Assembly: GCA_902597795.1 (NCBI GenBank)
Contig: CACJZA010000001.1
Span: 97,944-161,943, forward strand
Reading direction: 5' to 3'
DNA: 64,000 bases
Origin: an uncultured Alphaproteobacteria bacterium
GTDB lineage: Bacteria; Pseudomonadota; Alphaproteobacteria; HIMB59; GCA-002718135
Positions 1-10,347 of this stretch are shown here, one piece after another (the first letter of the stretch is position 1; each line of letters starts with the position of its first letter). The notes beneath the pieces are model-generated. The model saw only the letters and a program-made list of their open reading frames with translations, ran no database searches and had not been told where the DNA came from. Made by a program: the position numbers and the translations under genes.

Positions 1-2
1 CT

Positions 3-107
3 AAAAATAGGAAGTTAGAAAATGTTGAGTTTTGGATTGGGAAAAGAGCTCAGGCTGGTAAAAAAGTGCCTAAGTTTTTCAATAAAAATCTTAAATTTGA
101 TGGTTAA
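3..107 (+). CDS. C-terminal end of a CDS entering from the left edge (product unknown)
   Basis: Frame 3 is open from the window edge to TAA at 105-107 (…NVEFWIGKRAQAGKKVPKFFNKNLKFDG*); basic tail, family not assignable. Confidence 0.5.
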   Translation, partial: KNRKLENVEFWIGKRAQAGKKVPKFFNKNLKFDG

Positions 108-158
108 TTTTATTTATTTAAATATATTTAAGTTTACTGATACATTCCAATAGTAAAT

Positions 159-662
159 ATGAAAAATATCTCTCTTATTTTAAGTACGATTAATAAATAT
201 GCTGGTTACTTTTGTGCTTTTCTAGTAGTTCTCATGACAATAAACGTTTTTTTAGTAGTAGTATTAAGGTACTTATTTGGAATCAGTTTTATATGGATGC
301 AAGAAACATATGTATGGATGCATGCATATATTTTTATGGTTGGTGCTGGTTTCACATATTTAAATGATGATCATGTACGTATCGATATAATTTATAGAAA
401 CTCATCAAAATTGTATCGTGTAATAGTTGATTTAGTAGGGAACACAGTTTTACTATTACCTTTTTTGTATATAATTTGGTCTTATAGCTTTCCTTTTGTT
501 TACAAATCTTGGCAAATGAATGAAGTGTCTAGAGAAGCTGGCGGTTTGACAATGATATTTTTATTAAAACTAGCAATTCTTATTTTTGCCTTTCTTCTTT
601 TCATACAGGTAATTTCAAAAATTATTAATAATTTTATCAGTTTAAATTCAAATGACTCCTGA
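159..662 (+). CDS. dctQ: TRAP transporter small permease (DctQ-like)
   Basis: 167 aa, four TM segments, WMQETYVWMHAYIFMVGAGFTYLNDDHVRIDI motif typical of DctQ; directly followed by a DctM gene. Confidence 0.9.
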   Translation: MKNISLILSTINKYAGYFCAFLVVLMTINVFLVVVLRYLFGISFIWMQETYVWMHAYIFMVGAGFTYLNDDHVRIDIIYRNSSKLYRVIVDLVGNTVLLLPFLYIIWSYSFPFVYKSWQMNEVSREAGGLTMIFLLKLAILIFAFLLFIQVISKIINNFISLNSNDS

Positions 663-2025
663 AGTATTAGCAGTAATAATGTTTTTAACAACTTTGTTGT
701 TTTTGTTATTTGGTTTTCCTGTTGCTTTTACTTTAGCAGGATCATCTTTAATTTTTGCTTTTTTAGGTGATCTATTAGGAGTGTTTAATTTTAAAATGCT
801 TCTTTTCTTCCCTCAAAGAATTTATGGTGTGATGATTAATGAAGCTCTTGTCGCTGTACCTCTATTTATTTTTATGGGAGTTATGCTTGAAAAAACAAAA
901 ATTGCAGCAAAACTTTTAGAGTCTATAGGAGATTTATTTGGTTCAGTAAGAGGTGGATTAGGAATAGGTGTTATTTTAGTTGGGATGTTGCTTGCTGCCT
1001 CTACAGGAATAGTTGGAGCAACAGTAGTAACTATGGGCATGCTTGCATTGCCAAGTATGCTCAAAGCAGGTTATGATGAAAAAATTGCTACGGGAACAAT
1101 TTGCGCTTCAGGAACTTTAGGGCAAATTATACCTCCTTCAATTGTTTTAATACTGCTAGCTGAAATGTTGCAGGGAGCAAATGAAGAGGCTGGTCTTTTA
1201 ACAGGAGACTTGGCACCATTACCAGTAACTGCGATAGATTTATTTGCTGGAGCTCTTTTACCTGGTTTAATGTTAGTAGGATTTTTCATTATCTATATTC
1301 TTTTTACTGCTAGATTATATCCAGATAAATTACCTCTTAAAATTACTAATAAACCTAAAGCTGAAATATGGAAAAATGCTCTGTTTGAGGTAATTCCACC
1401 TATATTTTTAATTTTAGCAGTTCTTGGATCAATTTTTCTTGGTGTAGCTACTCCAACTGAGTCTGCTTCTGTCGGTGCTGCAGGTGCTGCAATTTTAGCT
1501 TTATTAAGAAGAGATCTAAATCTTAAAAATATTTCAGAAGCTGCAATTACGACAGTAAAAATGAGTTCATTTGTTTTTATCATTTTAATTGGAGCATCAA
1601 TGTTTTCTTTAGTTTTCAGAGGATTTCAAGGAGATGAAATGATTAGTAATTTTTTAACTAATATACCAGGTGGAGAGTATGGTGCTTTAATTATAGTAAT
1701 GTTAACTATTTTTATATTGGGTTTTTTCCTTGATTATATTGAAATTATATTTGTTATTATCCCATTAGTAGGCCCAGGATTAATTGCGAACGGAGCTGAT
1801 CCTTTGTGGTTGGGAATTTTAATTTCTCTTAATTTACAAACAAGTTTTCTAACGCCTCCATTTGGATTTTCATTATTTTTTTTAAGAGGTGTTGCCCCAG
1901 AAAATGTTAAAACATCTAATATATATGCCGGTGTTATTCCTTTTATTTTTATACAAATACTTTCAATAATCTTAGTATTTGCGTTTCCTCAAATAGCAAC
2001 TTGGCTTCCAAGGTTAATAAACTAA
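652..2025 (+). CDS. dctM: TRAP transporter large permease (DctM-like)
   Basis: 457 aa polytopic protein with DctM motifs (GxIIPPSI, ATPTESASVGAAGA, FLTPPFGFSLFFLRG). Confidence 0.95.
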   Translation: MTPEVLAVIMFLTTLLFLLFGFPVAFTLAGSSLIFAFLGDLLGVFNFKMLLFFPQRIYGVMINEALVAVPLFIFMGVMLEKTKIAAKLLESIGDLFGSVRGGLGIGVILVGMLLAASTGIVGATVVTMGMLALPSMLKAGYDEKIATGTICASGTLGQIIPPSIVLILLAEMLQGANEEAGLLTGDLAPLPVTAIDLFAGALLPGLMLVGFFIIYILFTARLYPDKLPLKITNKPKAEIWKNALFEVIPPIFLILAVLGSIFLGVATPTESASVGAAGAAILALLRRDLNLKNISEAAITTVKMSSFVFIILIGASMFSLVFRGFQGDEMISNFLTNIPGGEYGALIIVMLTIFILGFFLDYIEIIFVIIPLVGPGLIANGADPLWLGILISLNLQTSFLTPPFGFSLFFLRGVAPENVKTSNIYAGVIPFIFIQILSIILVFAFPQIATWLPRLIN

Positions 2026-2029
2026 AAAA

Positions 2030-2055
2030 AAAGAGGTCTCGAAAGAGACCTCTTA
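2030..2055. terminator. Bidirectional intrinsic terminator between convergent dctM and dctP
   Basis: Perfect 9-bp stem agaggtctc-gaaa-gagacctct (2032-2053) flanked by A-run on the left; lies between convergent genes. Confidence 0.85.
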
Positions 2056-2076
2056 ATAATTAAGAATCTTCAAATA

Positions 2077-3189
2077 TTATACTGAATCAGGAAATTTAAA
2101 TGGTAAATCTCTTATACGTGAGAAGTTTTGCTCACCTTTAGTAAACCATTCTTTAATGACTTTTCTGAAAGATAATAAGTGATTTGTTATAGCTTTTGTT
2201 TCAGAGTTAATTGAACCCCTCTCAAAGACAACTTCACCTGCTGCATTACCAAGAGCTATTAAAACCTCATCTGGGAAAGTTTTAATTTCAACGTTATGTT
2301 CATTAACAAGTTTTTGTAATGCTGGTCCATTAATAGCTTGGAAACGACTAAATACAGTCATGTTGAAAGATTTAGCTAAATCATCGATTAAGCCTTGAGT
2401 GTCACTATCAAGTGCTTCCCATGCTTTAAGATCCATAGATAAATCTAGAAGAGTAGATGGTTCATGCCATCCTGGTCCATAATAATACTTTGCAGCTTGA
2501 TATAATCCAGCACCTAAATCTGCTGCTGGGCATATCCATTCTGCTGCATCAACAGCACCAGAAGTTAAAGCTGGTAAAACATCAGGTCCAGCAAGCAATA
2601 CAGGTGTAGCTCCAAGTTTTTCAATAGTTCTACCACCTAAGCCAGGCATTCTCATTTTTAGACCTTTATAGTCATCAGGAGTATTGATTTCTTTGTTAAA
2701 CCAACCACCCATCTGGTTTCCTGTATTGCCCATTGGTAAAAATTTAACACCAAGTGCATTATAAATTTTGTCAGCAGCTTCAATACCACCTCCATAATAG
2801 CACCATGCATTTTGCTCCATTGCATTCATTCCAAATGGGCATGTTGCCACGAACTCAATTGCATCAGATAGATTTGGCCAATAATAAGGAGCTCCATAAG
2901 CTGCTTGAGCTGCACCAGATCTTACTGCATCTAATGCTTCAAGTCCTGGAACAAGTTCACCAGCATGATAAACTTTAACTTTAAGCTTTTCAGAATATCT
3001 GTTTATGTTATCTCCAAAACCTTGGATAGCTTGTCCTAATGGACCAGCTTTACCAAAAGCACTACAAATGATCCACTCTTGATGACCGCCTGCTATTGCC
3101 GGAGCAGCTAAAGTAGAAGCACCAACTGCAGCAGCACCTGCTACACCTGCTTTCTTTAGAAACTCACGTCTTTTTAAATTTTTTTTCAT
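2077..3189 (-). CDS. dctP: TRAP transporter substrate-binding protein (DctP family, TakP/keto-acid-like)
   Basis: Tat-like leader (KRREFLKKAGVAGAAAVGASTLAAPAIA) and DctP core (PDDYKGLKMRMPGLGG, LTSGAVDAAEWICP). Confidence 0.92.
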   Translation of the reverse strand: MKKNLKRREFLKKAGVAGAAAVGASTLAAPAIAGGHQEWIICSAFGKAGPLGQAIQGFGDNINRYSEKLKVKVYHAGELVPGLEALDAVRSGAAQAAYGAPYYWPNLSDAIEFVATCPFGMNAMEQNAWCYYGGGIEAADKIYNALGVKFLPMGNTGNQMGGWFNKEINTPDDYKGLKMRMPGLGGRTIEKLGATPVLLAGPDVLPALTSGAVDAAEWICPAADLGAGLYQAAKYYYGPGWHEPSTLLDLSMDLKAWEALDSDTQGLIDDLAKSFNMTVFSRFQAINGPALQKLVNEHNVEIKTFPDEVLIALGNAAGEVVFERGSINSETKAITNHLLSFRKVIKEWFTKGEQNFSRIRDLPFKFPDSV

Positions 3190-3315
3190 ATGTCCTCCCG
3201 AGATAATATGATTTCTGTCTGAGATTTATACAAAAATTCTATTTGTATCAATTTCTAATGATATTAAATATTAACAAAATTTACTAAATCAAACCCCTAA
3301 AACTGTAAATTATTT

Positions 3316-4491
3316 TTAAAAACTAGATATTCCAGTCTGATTTTTTCCTAAAATTAATGAATGTATATCTTCTGCGCCTTCATAGGTTTTCACAGTTTCT
3401 AAATTAACCAAATGTCTCATGATATGATATTCTTCTAATAATCCATTTGCACCAAGCATATCACGAGCATTTCTAATTATATCTAAAGATTTTTTACAGT
3501 TATTTTTTTTTAAAATACTAATTGCATTAATGATATCCTTTCTATCGTCTAAAGCTTTAGAACTTAGAAGACATGATGCTAGTCCTAGATTTATCTCTAT
3601 TTGCATCTCAGATAGTTTTTTTTGAATTAGTTGATTTGATGCTAAAGGTTTTTTAAACATAATTCTATTTTCTACATAGTCTTTTGTAATTAACCAACAT
3701 TCAGATGCTGAACCTAATACTCCCCAGCTAATTCCAAATCTTGCCTTATTAAGACAACTAAAAACTGATTTCCATCCTTCGGTATTTTCTAAACACAAAT
3801 TACTTGGAACAAAAACATTATTTAAAATTATTTGCCCAGTTGGACTTATTTTTAAGCTTGTTTTATTTTCTATTGTTGAAGTATTTAATCCTTCAGTATT
3901 TTTTTCAATTATAAAACCTTTTATACTTTTGTGATCTTTATTATCTTCAATTGCCCAGATAATAAATATATCAGCAATTGGTGCATTAGTAATCCAGTTT
4001 TTAGATCCATTTAAAATATATCCATCTTTAGTTTTTTTAAACGAAGTTTTCATTGAAGCAGGATCAGAACCAGCTTCACTTTCTGTTAAACCAAAGCAAC
4101 CAATTTTTTCTCCTTTAATTAATTGAGGAAGATATTTATCTTTTTGTTCTTGAGATCCAAATTTATTAATTGGATGTATCACCAGTGAAGATTGAACAGA
4201 TATTGAGGATCTGTAGCTACTATCTATTTTTTCAAATTCATATGCTACAAGTCCATAAGCTAAATTTGATGTACCAGATCCACCATGTGTTTTAACTGTT
4301 TGTCCTAAAACTCCAAGTGATCCAAATTTTGAATAGAGTTCTTTATCAAATTCACTTTTTCTATTTCTTTCAACTACTGTAGGTCTAAGTTCATTATTAC
4401 AAAAATCTCTTACATTTTTCTGAATATTACTTTCTTCTTCATTTAAATGACTTTGAATATAAAATGGATCAAACCAATTATTTTCTTTCAT
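3316..4491 (-). CDS. gcdH: Acyl-CoA dehydrogenase, glutaryl-CoA dehydrogenase-like
   Basis: 391 aa; GCFGLTESEAGSDPASM, NGSKNWITNAPIADIFIIWA, EGAEDIHSLILGKNQTG as in GcdH. Confidence 0.85.
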   Translation of the reverse strand: MKENNWFDPFYIQSHLNEEESNIQKNVRDFCNNELRPTVVERNRKSEFDKELYSKFGSLGVLGQTVKTHGGSGTSNLAYGLVAYEFEKIDSSYRSSISVQSSLVIHPINKFGSQEQKDKYLPQLIKGEKIGCFGLTESEAGSDPASMKTSFKKTKDGYILNGSKNWITNAPIADIFIIWAIEDNKDHKSIKGFIIEKNTEGLNTSTIENKTSLKISPTGQIILNNVFVPSNLCLENTEGWKSVFSCLNKARFGISWGVLGSASECWLITKDYVENRIMFKKPLASNQLIQKKLSEMQIEINLGLASCLLSSKALDDRKDIINAISILKKNNCKKSLDIIRNARDMLGANGLLEEYHIMRHLVNLETVKTYEGAEDIHSLILGKNQTGISSF

Positions 4492-4542
4492 ACAATATTA
4501 GGCAATATCATCATTTTGATGTAAATAAATACAAAAATTGTT

Positions 4543-4962
4543 ATGCAAAATAAGAATATATATATAGCTTCAGATCATGCTGGATTTGACCTCAAAACCA
4601 AATTGTTAAAGAACTTTCCAAAAATTAATGATTTAGGAACAAAGACAGATGAAAGTGTTGACTATCCTGATTTTGCACACAAATTAACTAGAGAGGTTCT
4701 TAAGAACAAGAAAAACGTTGGTATTCTAATCTGTGGAACTGGTGTTGGTATGAGTATTGCAGCTAATAGAAAAAAAGGAATAAGGGCTGGTCTTGCTAAT
4801 AATTCAAAAATAGCAAGATTGATAAGAAAGCACAATGATGCTAATGTACTTGTTTTACCAGGTAGATTTATAAATACTAGCGAGGCAAAAAAAAGTGTTC
4901 AGGCTTTTCTTTCTACAAAGTTTGAGTCAGGACGACATAAAAGAAGGATTAAAAAACTATGA
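4543..4962 (+). CDS. rpiB: Ribose-5-phosphate isomerase B
   Basis: [46 protein letters not shown]; precedes glyA. Confidence 0.95.
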   Translation: MQNKNIYIASDHAGFDLKTKLLKNFPKINDLGTKTDESVDYPDFAHKLTREVLKNKKNVGILICGTGVGMSIAANRKKGIRAGLANNSKIARLIRKHNDANVLVLPGRFINTSEAKKSVQAFLSTKFESGRHKRRIKKL

Positions 4963-6248
4963 TTTCAGATTTGTTTACTAAAGGAATTAAAGAAGCAGAC
5001 CCAGAGGTTTATGGAACATTAAGCCGTGAACTAGAAAGACAGCAAAACCAAATAGAGTTGATAGCATCTGAAAATATTGCCTCAAGATCAATTTTAAATG
5101 CTCAAGGTTCTGTCATGACTAATAAATATGCAGAAGGCTATCCTGGTAAACGATATTATGGCGGGTGTGAATTTGTTGATCAAGCTGAAGAGATTGCTTT
5201 AGAAAGAGTTAAAAAACTTTTTAATTGTAAATTTGCAAATCTTCAACCGCACAGTGGAGCACAGGCAAACCAAGCGGTCTTTCTAGCGTTACTTCAACCT
5301 CATGATACTATTTTAGGTATGTCACTTGCATCAGGAGGTCATTTAACTCATGGAGCAAAACCTAATCTATCTGGTAAATGGTTTAACGCTATTCAATATG
5401 GTGTAAAAAAAGAGGGCAATGATAAAGACTTAATTGATTATGATGAAGTTGAAGCTTTAGCTTTAGAGCATAAACCAAAAATGATAATCGCCGGAGCCTC
5501 CGCTTATCCTAGAACAATAGATTGGAAAAAATTCAGAGAAATAGCTGATAAAGTAGGAGCATATTTTTTAGTTGATATGGCTCACTATTCTGGTTTGGTT
5601 GCTGGTAAACAATATCCAAATCCTATTGAGCATGCCCATATAGTAACTTCAACAACTCACAAAACTTTAAGAGGTGCAAGAAGTGCAATGATTTTAACTA
5701 ATCATGAAGATTTATATAAAAAAATCAATTCTGCTGTTTTTCCAGGATTACAAGGCGGGCCACTAATGCATGTAATTGCAGCCAGAGCAGTTTGCTTTGG
5801 AGAAGCACTTAAACCTGAATTCGAAGAATACATTAAAAATGTTATTGCTAGTGCAAAAGTTATGGCACAAACTTTAGTTGATAGAGGATTTAGAATTGTT
5901 ACTGGAGGAACTGATTCACATATTGTTTGGTTAGACTTAACACCAAAAGGTTTAACTGGCGATAAAGCTGAAAAAATTTTAGAAGAAGTTGGATTGGCAT
6001 GTAATAAAAATGCAATTCCATATGACCCTAATCCACCAAAAATAACCAGCGGACTTAGATTTGGAACTGCAGCTGCTACGACCAGAGGTTTTAATCAGAA
6101 AGATTTTGAACAAGTTGGAAATATGATTGCTGATATTTTGGATAGTCTTTTACTTGAAGAAAATGAGAGAAATGTAGTTTTTAATAAAACAAGAAAAGAT
6201 GTAATTGAGCTTTGCAAAAAATATCCAATTTATAGTGAGGCATTTTAA
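4959..6248 (+). CDS. glyA: Serine hydroxymethyltransferase
   Basis: [36 protein letters not shown], full length 429 aa. Confidence 0.98.
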   Translation: MISDLFTKGIKEADPEVYGTLSRELERQQNQIELIASENIASRSILNAQGSVMTNKYAEGYPGKRYYGGCEFVDQAEEIALERVKKLFNCKFANLQPHSGAQANQAVFLALLQPHDTILGMSLASGGHLTHGAKPNLSGKWFNAIQYGVKKEGNDKDLIDYDEVEALALEHKPKMIIAGASAYPRTIDWKKFREIADKVGAYFLVDMAHYSGLVAGKQYPNPIEHAHIVTSTTHKTLRGARSAMILTNHEDLYKKINSAVFPGLQGGPLMHVIAARAVCFGEALKPEFEEYIKNVIASAKVMAQTLVDRGFRIVTGGTDSHIVWLDLTPKGLTGDKAEKILEEVGLACNKNAIPYDPNPPKITSGLRFGTAAATTRGFNQKDFEQVGNMIADILDSLLLEENERNVVFNKTRKDVIELCKKYPIYSEAF

Positions 6249-6701
6249 ATGAGATGCCCCTTCTGTAGTAATGAAGATACACAAGTAAAAGACTCAAGAC
6301 CTACAGAAGATAATACAGCTATAAGAAGAAGAAGAGTTTGTGACGCTTGCGGCTCTAGATTTACAACTTTTGAGAGAATTCAACTAAGAGATTTGGTTGT
6401 AATGAAAAGTAATGGTCAAAAAGAAAATTTTGATAGAGATAAAATGTATAGATCTCTTTCTTTAGCTTTAAGAAAAAGAAATGTTGATAATGAAAAAATT
6501 GAAAAAATTGTTAATGCTATTGTAAGAAAATTAGAAAACTCAGGTGAAACTGATATAAAATCAAATATTATCGGTCAGTACATTATGGAAGCTTTAATGC
6601 ATTTAGATCAGGTAGCATACGTCAGATTTGCATCTGTTTACAAAAATTTTAGAGAAGCAAAAGATTTTGAAGATTTCTTAGGTAATTTAGAAGATAAATA
6701 A
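6249..6701 (+). CDS. nrdR: Transcriptional repressor NrdR
   Basis: [43 protein letters not shown] zinc ribbon plus ATP-cone. Confidence 0.98.
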   Translation: MRCPFCSNEDTQVKDSRPTEDNTAIRRRRVCDACGSRFTTFERIQLRDLVVMKSNGQKENFDRDKMYRSLSLALRKRNVDNEKIEKIVNAIVRKLENSGETDIKSNIIGQYIMEALMHLDQVAYVRFASVYKNFREAKDFEDFLGNLEDK

Positions 6702-6707
6702 TTTTTA

Positions 6708-7790
6708 GTGTCTCAACAAAATGTAAAGATGATTAATTTAGCGCACGATATTGCTAAAAAAAAATTTGGAAAAACTTTTCCCAACCCCACAGTGGGCTGC
6801 GTAATTGCAAAAAATTCAAAAATAATTTCTAAAGCTGTAACGAATAAATCTGGAAGGCCTCATGCCGAAGAAATAGCTCTAGCTAAAGCTGGACGTAAAG
6901 CTAAAGGAGCTTCAATGTATGTTACTTTAGAACCATGTTTTCATAGTTCAAAAGATGGATCATGCACAGATCAAATATTAAGATCAGGAATTAAAGAAAT
7001 ATTTATATCTGCAGCTGATCCAGATGTTAGAACTAATTATAAAAGTATTAAAAAGTTAAAAAAAAATAATATAATTGTAAATGTAGGTTTAGAAAAGAAT
7101 AGAACTTATAATTTAAATAAATTTTTTTTTAAAAGTGTTTTTAAGAAAAAACCATTTACAAAAGTCAAAATTGCAATTTCTACAGATGAAAAAATTGCAT
7201 GGCATGATTATAAAAGTAAATGGATATCCAACAAATCAAGTAGAGAATATGCTCATAAGTTAAGATCAATGAGTCAAGCTATTTTAACTACTTCAAAAAC
7301 TGTAATAAAAGATGATCCAAGATTAACTATAAGATTAAAAAAAACTTTAGAACAACATATTCCAATTATAATAATTGATAACAATCTAAAAATACCAACG
7401 AAATCAAAAATATTAAAAGATATATCTAAAAAAAGAATTATTATCTTTACTTCTAAAAAAAATAAAAAATCTGAAAAATTAATTAAATTAGGATGTGAAA
7501 TTATTTTTTGTAAATTAAATAAAAATAAGAAACTAAATTTAAAAAATATTTTTAGTAAAATATACTCATTAAAAATATCTGATTTATTAGTTGAGGCAGG
7601 AGGTATTTTTTTTACAGAATTGTTAAATAATAATTTAGTAGACGAAATTCATATATTTAAATCCAAAATTATTATAGGAAAAAATGGTAAACCAGCAATT
7701 GTTGGAAAAAAGCTTAATCAACTAAATTTAACTTTAAATGAAAGAAAAAAATTCAAAGAAGATATATATACAAATTATCAGGTGCATTAA
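6708..7790 (+). CDS. ribD: Riboflavin biosynthesis deaminase/reductase RibD
   Basis: NPTVGCVIAK, HAEEIALAKAG, PCFHSSKDGSC deaminase motifs and C-terminal reductase; rib operon context. Non-ATG start. Confidence 0.95.
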   Translation: MSQQNVKMINLAHDIAKKKFGKTFPNPTVGCVIAKNSKIISKAVTNKSGRPHAEEIALAKAGRKAKGASMYVTLEPCFHSSKDGSCTDQILRSGIKEIFISAADPDVRTNYKSIKKLKKNNIIVNVGLEKNRTYNLNKFFFKSVFKKKPFTKVKIAISTDEKIAWHDYKSKWISNKSSREYAHKLRSMSQAILTTSKTVIKDDPRLTIRLKKTLEQHIPIIIIDNNLKIPTKSKILKDISKKRIIIFTSKKNKKSEKLIKLGCEIIFCKLNKNKKLNLKNIFSKIYSLKISDLLVEAGGIFFTELLNNNLVDEIHIFKSKIIIGKNGKPAIVGKKLNQLNLTLNERKKFKEDIYTNYQVH

Positions 7791-8380
7791 TGTTTACAGG
7801 TATTATTCAAGATTTAGGAACAATAGAAACCAAGGCAGAAGGGCTCTACCAAATATGTACCAATCTTGATTTGAGTAAATGTAGCGAAGGATCTTCAATT
7901 TCCTGTAATGGAGTCTGTCTTACAGCAAAAAATATAACTCAAACAGATTACAAATCATTTAGCTTTGAAGTAAACATAGGAGAAGAGACCTTGAAAAGAA
8001 CAAATTTAGCTAACTCTGTTTTAAAAAATGAAAAAATTAATTTGGAAAAATCTCTTCAGATAGGTGATGAAATTAGTGGTCACTTTGTTTACGGCCATGT
8101 TGATACAACAACTACTATCAATAAAATTTTAGAACTTGAAAATAGTTGGGAATATTATTTTGAAAAAAAATTTGATAAAAATAATAGATTTATTGTAGAA
8201 AAAGGATCTATTTCAATAAATGGTATATCTTTAACAGTAGCAAGAGTAGAAAATAATACTTTTATGATTTCTGTTATAGATCATACATTTCATAATACTA
8301 ATTTAAAATTTTTAAATAAAAGCGATCAAGTTAATATTGAATTTGATTATCTTGCCCGTTTCATTTTTAACAATGAATAA
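7790..8380 (+). CDS. ribE: Riboflavin synthase alpha chain
   Basis: MFTGIIQDLGTIE, SCNGVCLTA, SGHFVYGHVD, SINGISLTV duplicate lumazine-binding domains. Confidence 0.97.
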   Translation: MFTGIIQDLGTIETKAEGLYQICTNLDLSKCSEGSSISCNGVCLTAKNITQTDYKSFSFEVNIGEETLKRTNLANSVLKNEKINLEKSLQIGDEISGHFVYGHVDTTTTINKILELENSWEYYFEKKFDKNNRFIVEKGSISINGISLTVARVENNTFMISVIDHTFHNTNLKFLNKSDQVNIEFDYLARFIFNNE

Positions 8381-9476
8381 AGATTACATTAAAGAAAATT
8401 TATCTTCTATTGATGAAATCATAGAAGATGCGAGAAATGGCAAAATGTATATTCTTATTGATGATCCCGATAGAGAAAATGAAGGTGATCTAATAATTCC
8501 CGCTCAATATGCCAACCCTCAAGCTATTAATTTTATGGCAAAACATGGAAGAGGATTAATTTGTTTAGCTTTAACTAAGGAGAGAATAGAAGAATTGGAG
8601 CTTCCCTTAATGAACCCAAGTAATATAAAAAATGATTTAACAGCTTTTACTGTTTCGATTGAGGCAAAAGAAGGAGTGACAACTGGAATATCTGCGGCTG
8701 ACAGAGCTCATACAATATCAGTAGCTGTAAACAATAATAGAAACAAAAACGATCTTGTTTATCCTGGACACGTTTTCCCCCTTATGGCTTGGGATGGAGG
8801 CGTATTAGTACGTGCTGGTCATACAGAAGCAGCAGTTGATATTTCAAAACTTGCAGATCTAAATCCTTCTGGTGTTATTTGCGAAATTATGAGCGAAGAT
8901 GGATCTATGGCGAGGTTACCAGAAATTATCAAGTTTGCAAAATTACATAATTTGAAAGTAGGAACAGTTAGTGATTTAATTAAATTCAGGCTTAAAAAAA
9001 CTAAAATTGTCGAACAGATTTCCGAAAGACCATTTGAAAGTGAGATGGGGTCACAATTTACCTTAAAAGTTTTTCAAAATACTATTTCAGGTGAAAAGCA
9101 TTATGCTCTGGTAAAAAACCTAAATGATGATAACCAACCTGTGTTTGTAAGAATGCACAGATTGAATGTTACTAAGGATATATTTGAAGAAAAAAATATT
9201 TTTGGAAGTGAGATTAAGTCTGCTTTTCATCTAATTGAAAATAATGGATCTGGAGCAATAGTTATAATAAATAGTGATATGTCACCAAATATACTTAAAA
9301 CTTTCAATAAACGAAAAAGATCAAAAAATAAATTAGAACTAAGAGAATATGGTGTAGGGGCTCAGATTTTATCATTACTTCAAATAAATAAAATAATATT
9401 ATTAACAAACACTAAGAAAAGAATTATTGCCTTGGATGGATTTAATATTGAAATAGTTGATCAGAGAAAAATATGA
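8373..9476 (+). CDS. ribBA: Bifunctional DHBP synthase / GTP cyclohydrolase II-like RibBA
   Basis: DDPDRENEGDLIIPAQ, GHTEAAVDIS plus C-terminal GCHII-like domain; ORF listed from 8337 but MNKDYIKENLSSIDEII at 8373 is the better start. Confidence 0.93.
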   Translation: MNKDYIKENLSSIDEIIEDARNGKMYILIDDPDRENEGDLIIPAQYANPQAINFMAKHGRGLICLALTKERIEELELPLMNPSNIKNDLTAFTVSIEAKEGVTTGISAADRAHTISVAVNNNRNKNDLVYPGHVFPLMAWDGGVLVRAGHTEAAVDISKLADLNPSGVICEIMSEDGSMARLPEIIKFAKLHNLKVGTVSDLIKFRLKKTKIVEQISERPFESEMGSQFTLKVFQNTISGEKHYALVKNLNDDNQPVFVRMHRLNVTKDIFEEKNIFGSEIKSAFHLIENNGSGAIVIINSDMSPNILKTFNKRKRSKNKLELREYGVGAQILSLLQINKIILLTNTKKRIIALDGFNIEIVDQRKI

Positions 9477-9874
9477 ATAATAAAATTCTAATAGTTTCAG
9501 CAAATTATTATATAGAAATATCAAGAAATCTTGAATTGGGTGCAAGCAAAACTCTTAAAGAAAATGGTTATGAATATGAAGTTATTAATGCACCAGGTTG
9601 TTTTGAAATTCCCTATTTAATAAAAAAAAATATTGATAATTTCAATGGATTCATTTCACTAGGATGTATTATTAAGGGTGACACATATCATTTTGAAGTT
9701 ATTGCTAACGAAACTGCTAGAAAGATTATGGATCTATCAGTTGACTTTAATGTTCCAATTGGATTTGGTATCTTAACTTGTTACGATTTAGAGCAGGCAA
9801 AAATAAGAAGCGATATTAAAAAAAAAAATAAAGGTCAAGAAGCTGCATTAGCTTGCATACAGTTATTGAAATAA
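9473..9874 (+). CDS. ribH: 6,7-dimethyl-8-ribityllumazine synthase
   Basis: NAPGCFEIPYLIKK, SLGCIIKGDTYHFEVIANETARKIMDLS, GILTCYDLEQA. Confidence 0.97.
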   Translation: MNNKILIVSANYYIEISRNLELGASKTLKENGYEYEVINAPGCFEIPYLIKKNIDNFNGFISLGCIIKGDTYHFEVIANETARKIMDLSVDFNVPIGFGILTCYDLEQAKIRSDIKKKNKGQEAALACIQLLK

Positions 9875-9876
9875 AA

Positions 9877-10347
9877 ATGCAAAATTATATCAAGTCACAA
9901 ACAAGACTTGCATTTGTTCAATTTATTTTTCAAAATGAATTTTTAAATAGAGATTCTTTAGAAGGCATCGATGATTTTCAAAAACATTTTTATGATACAA
10001 ATATCGCTTTAATTGACGACAAGAAAGAATTTAAGCTAAAATTTAATAAAAATTTGTTAAACAGACTTTTTTTTAGTCTTAATAAAAATATAGATAAAAA
10101 AAATATTATTAAGGAATTAAACAGTTTTATCGATATTAATCGTAGATTTGAAAAATGGGATAATATTTTAAAATCAATAATATTTGCAATTATTGCAGAA
10201 TTATTAATTACTGAAAAACATAAAGTTAAAATTGTTTTTAATGATTACTTAAATATTAGTAAAAGTCTTGTTTCCCAAAAAGAAACTAAATTAATTAATG
10301 CTATAATCCAAAAATATATAGATAAAAATGAAATTATTAAAAACTAA
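9877..10347 (+). CDS. nusB: Transcription antitermination factor NusB
   Basis: SQTRLAFVQFIFQNEF and position between ribH and thiL; better start at 9877 than 9853. Confidence 0.85.
   Translation: MQNYIKSQTRLAFVQFIFQNEFLNRDSLEGIDDFQKHFYDTNIALIDDKKEFKLKFNKNLLNRLFFSLNKNIDKKNIIKELNSFIDINRRFEKWDNILKSIIFAIIAELLITEKHKVKIVFNDYLNISKSLVSQKETKLINAIIQKYIDKNEIIKN

Noticed and set aside
822-1583. Minus-strand ORFs inside dctM (80, 72, 96 aa)
   Set aside because: Shadow ORFs antisense to a strongly supported transporter gene; low-complexity composition and no family motif.
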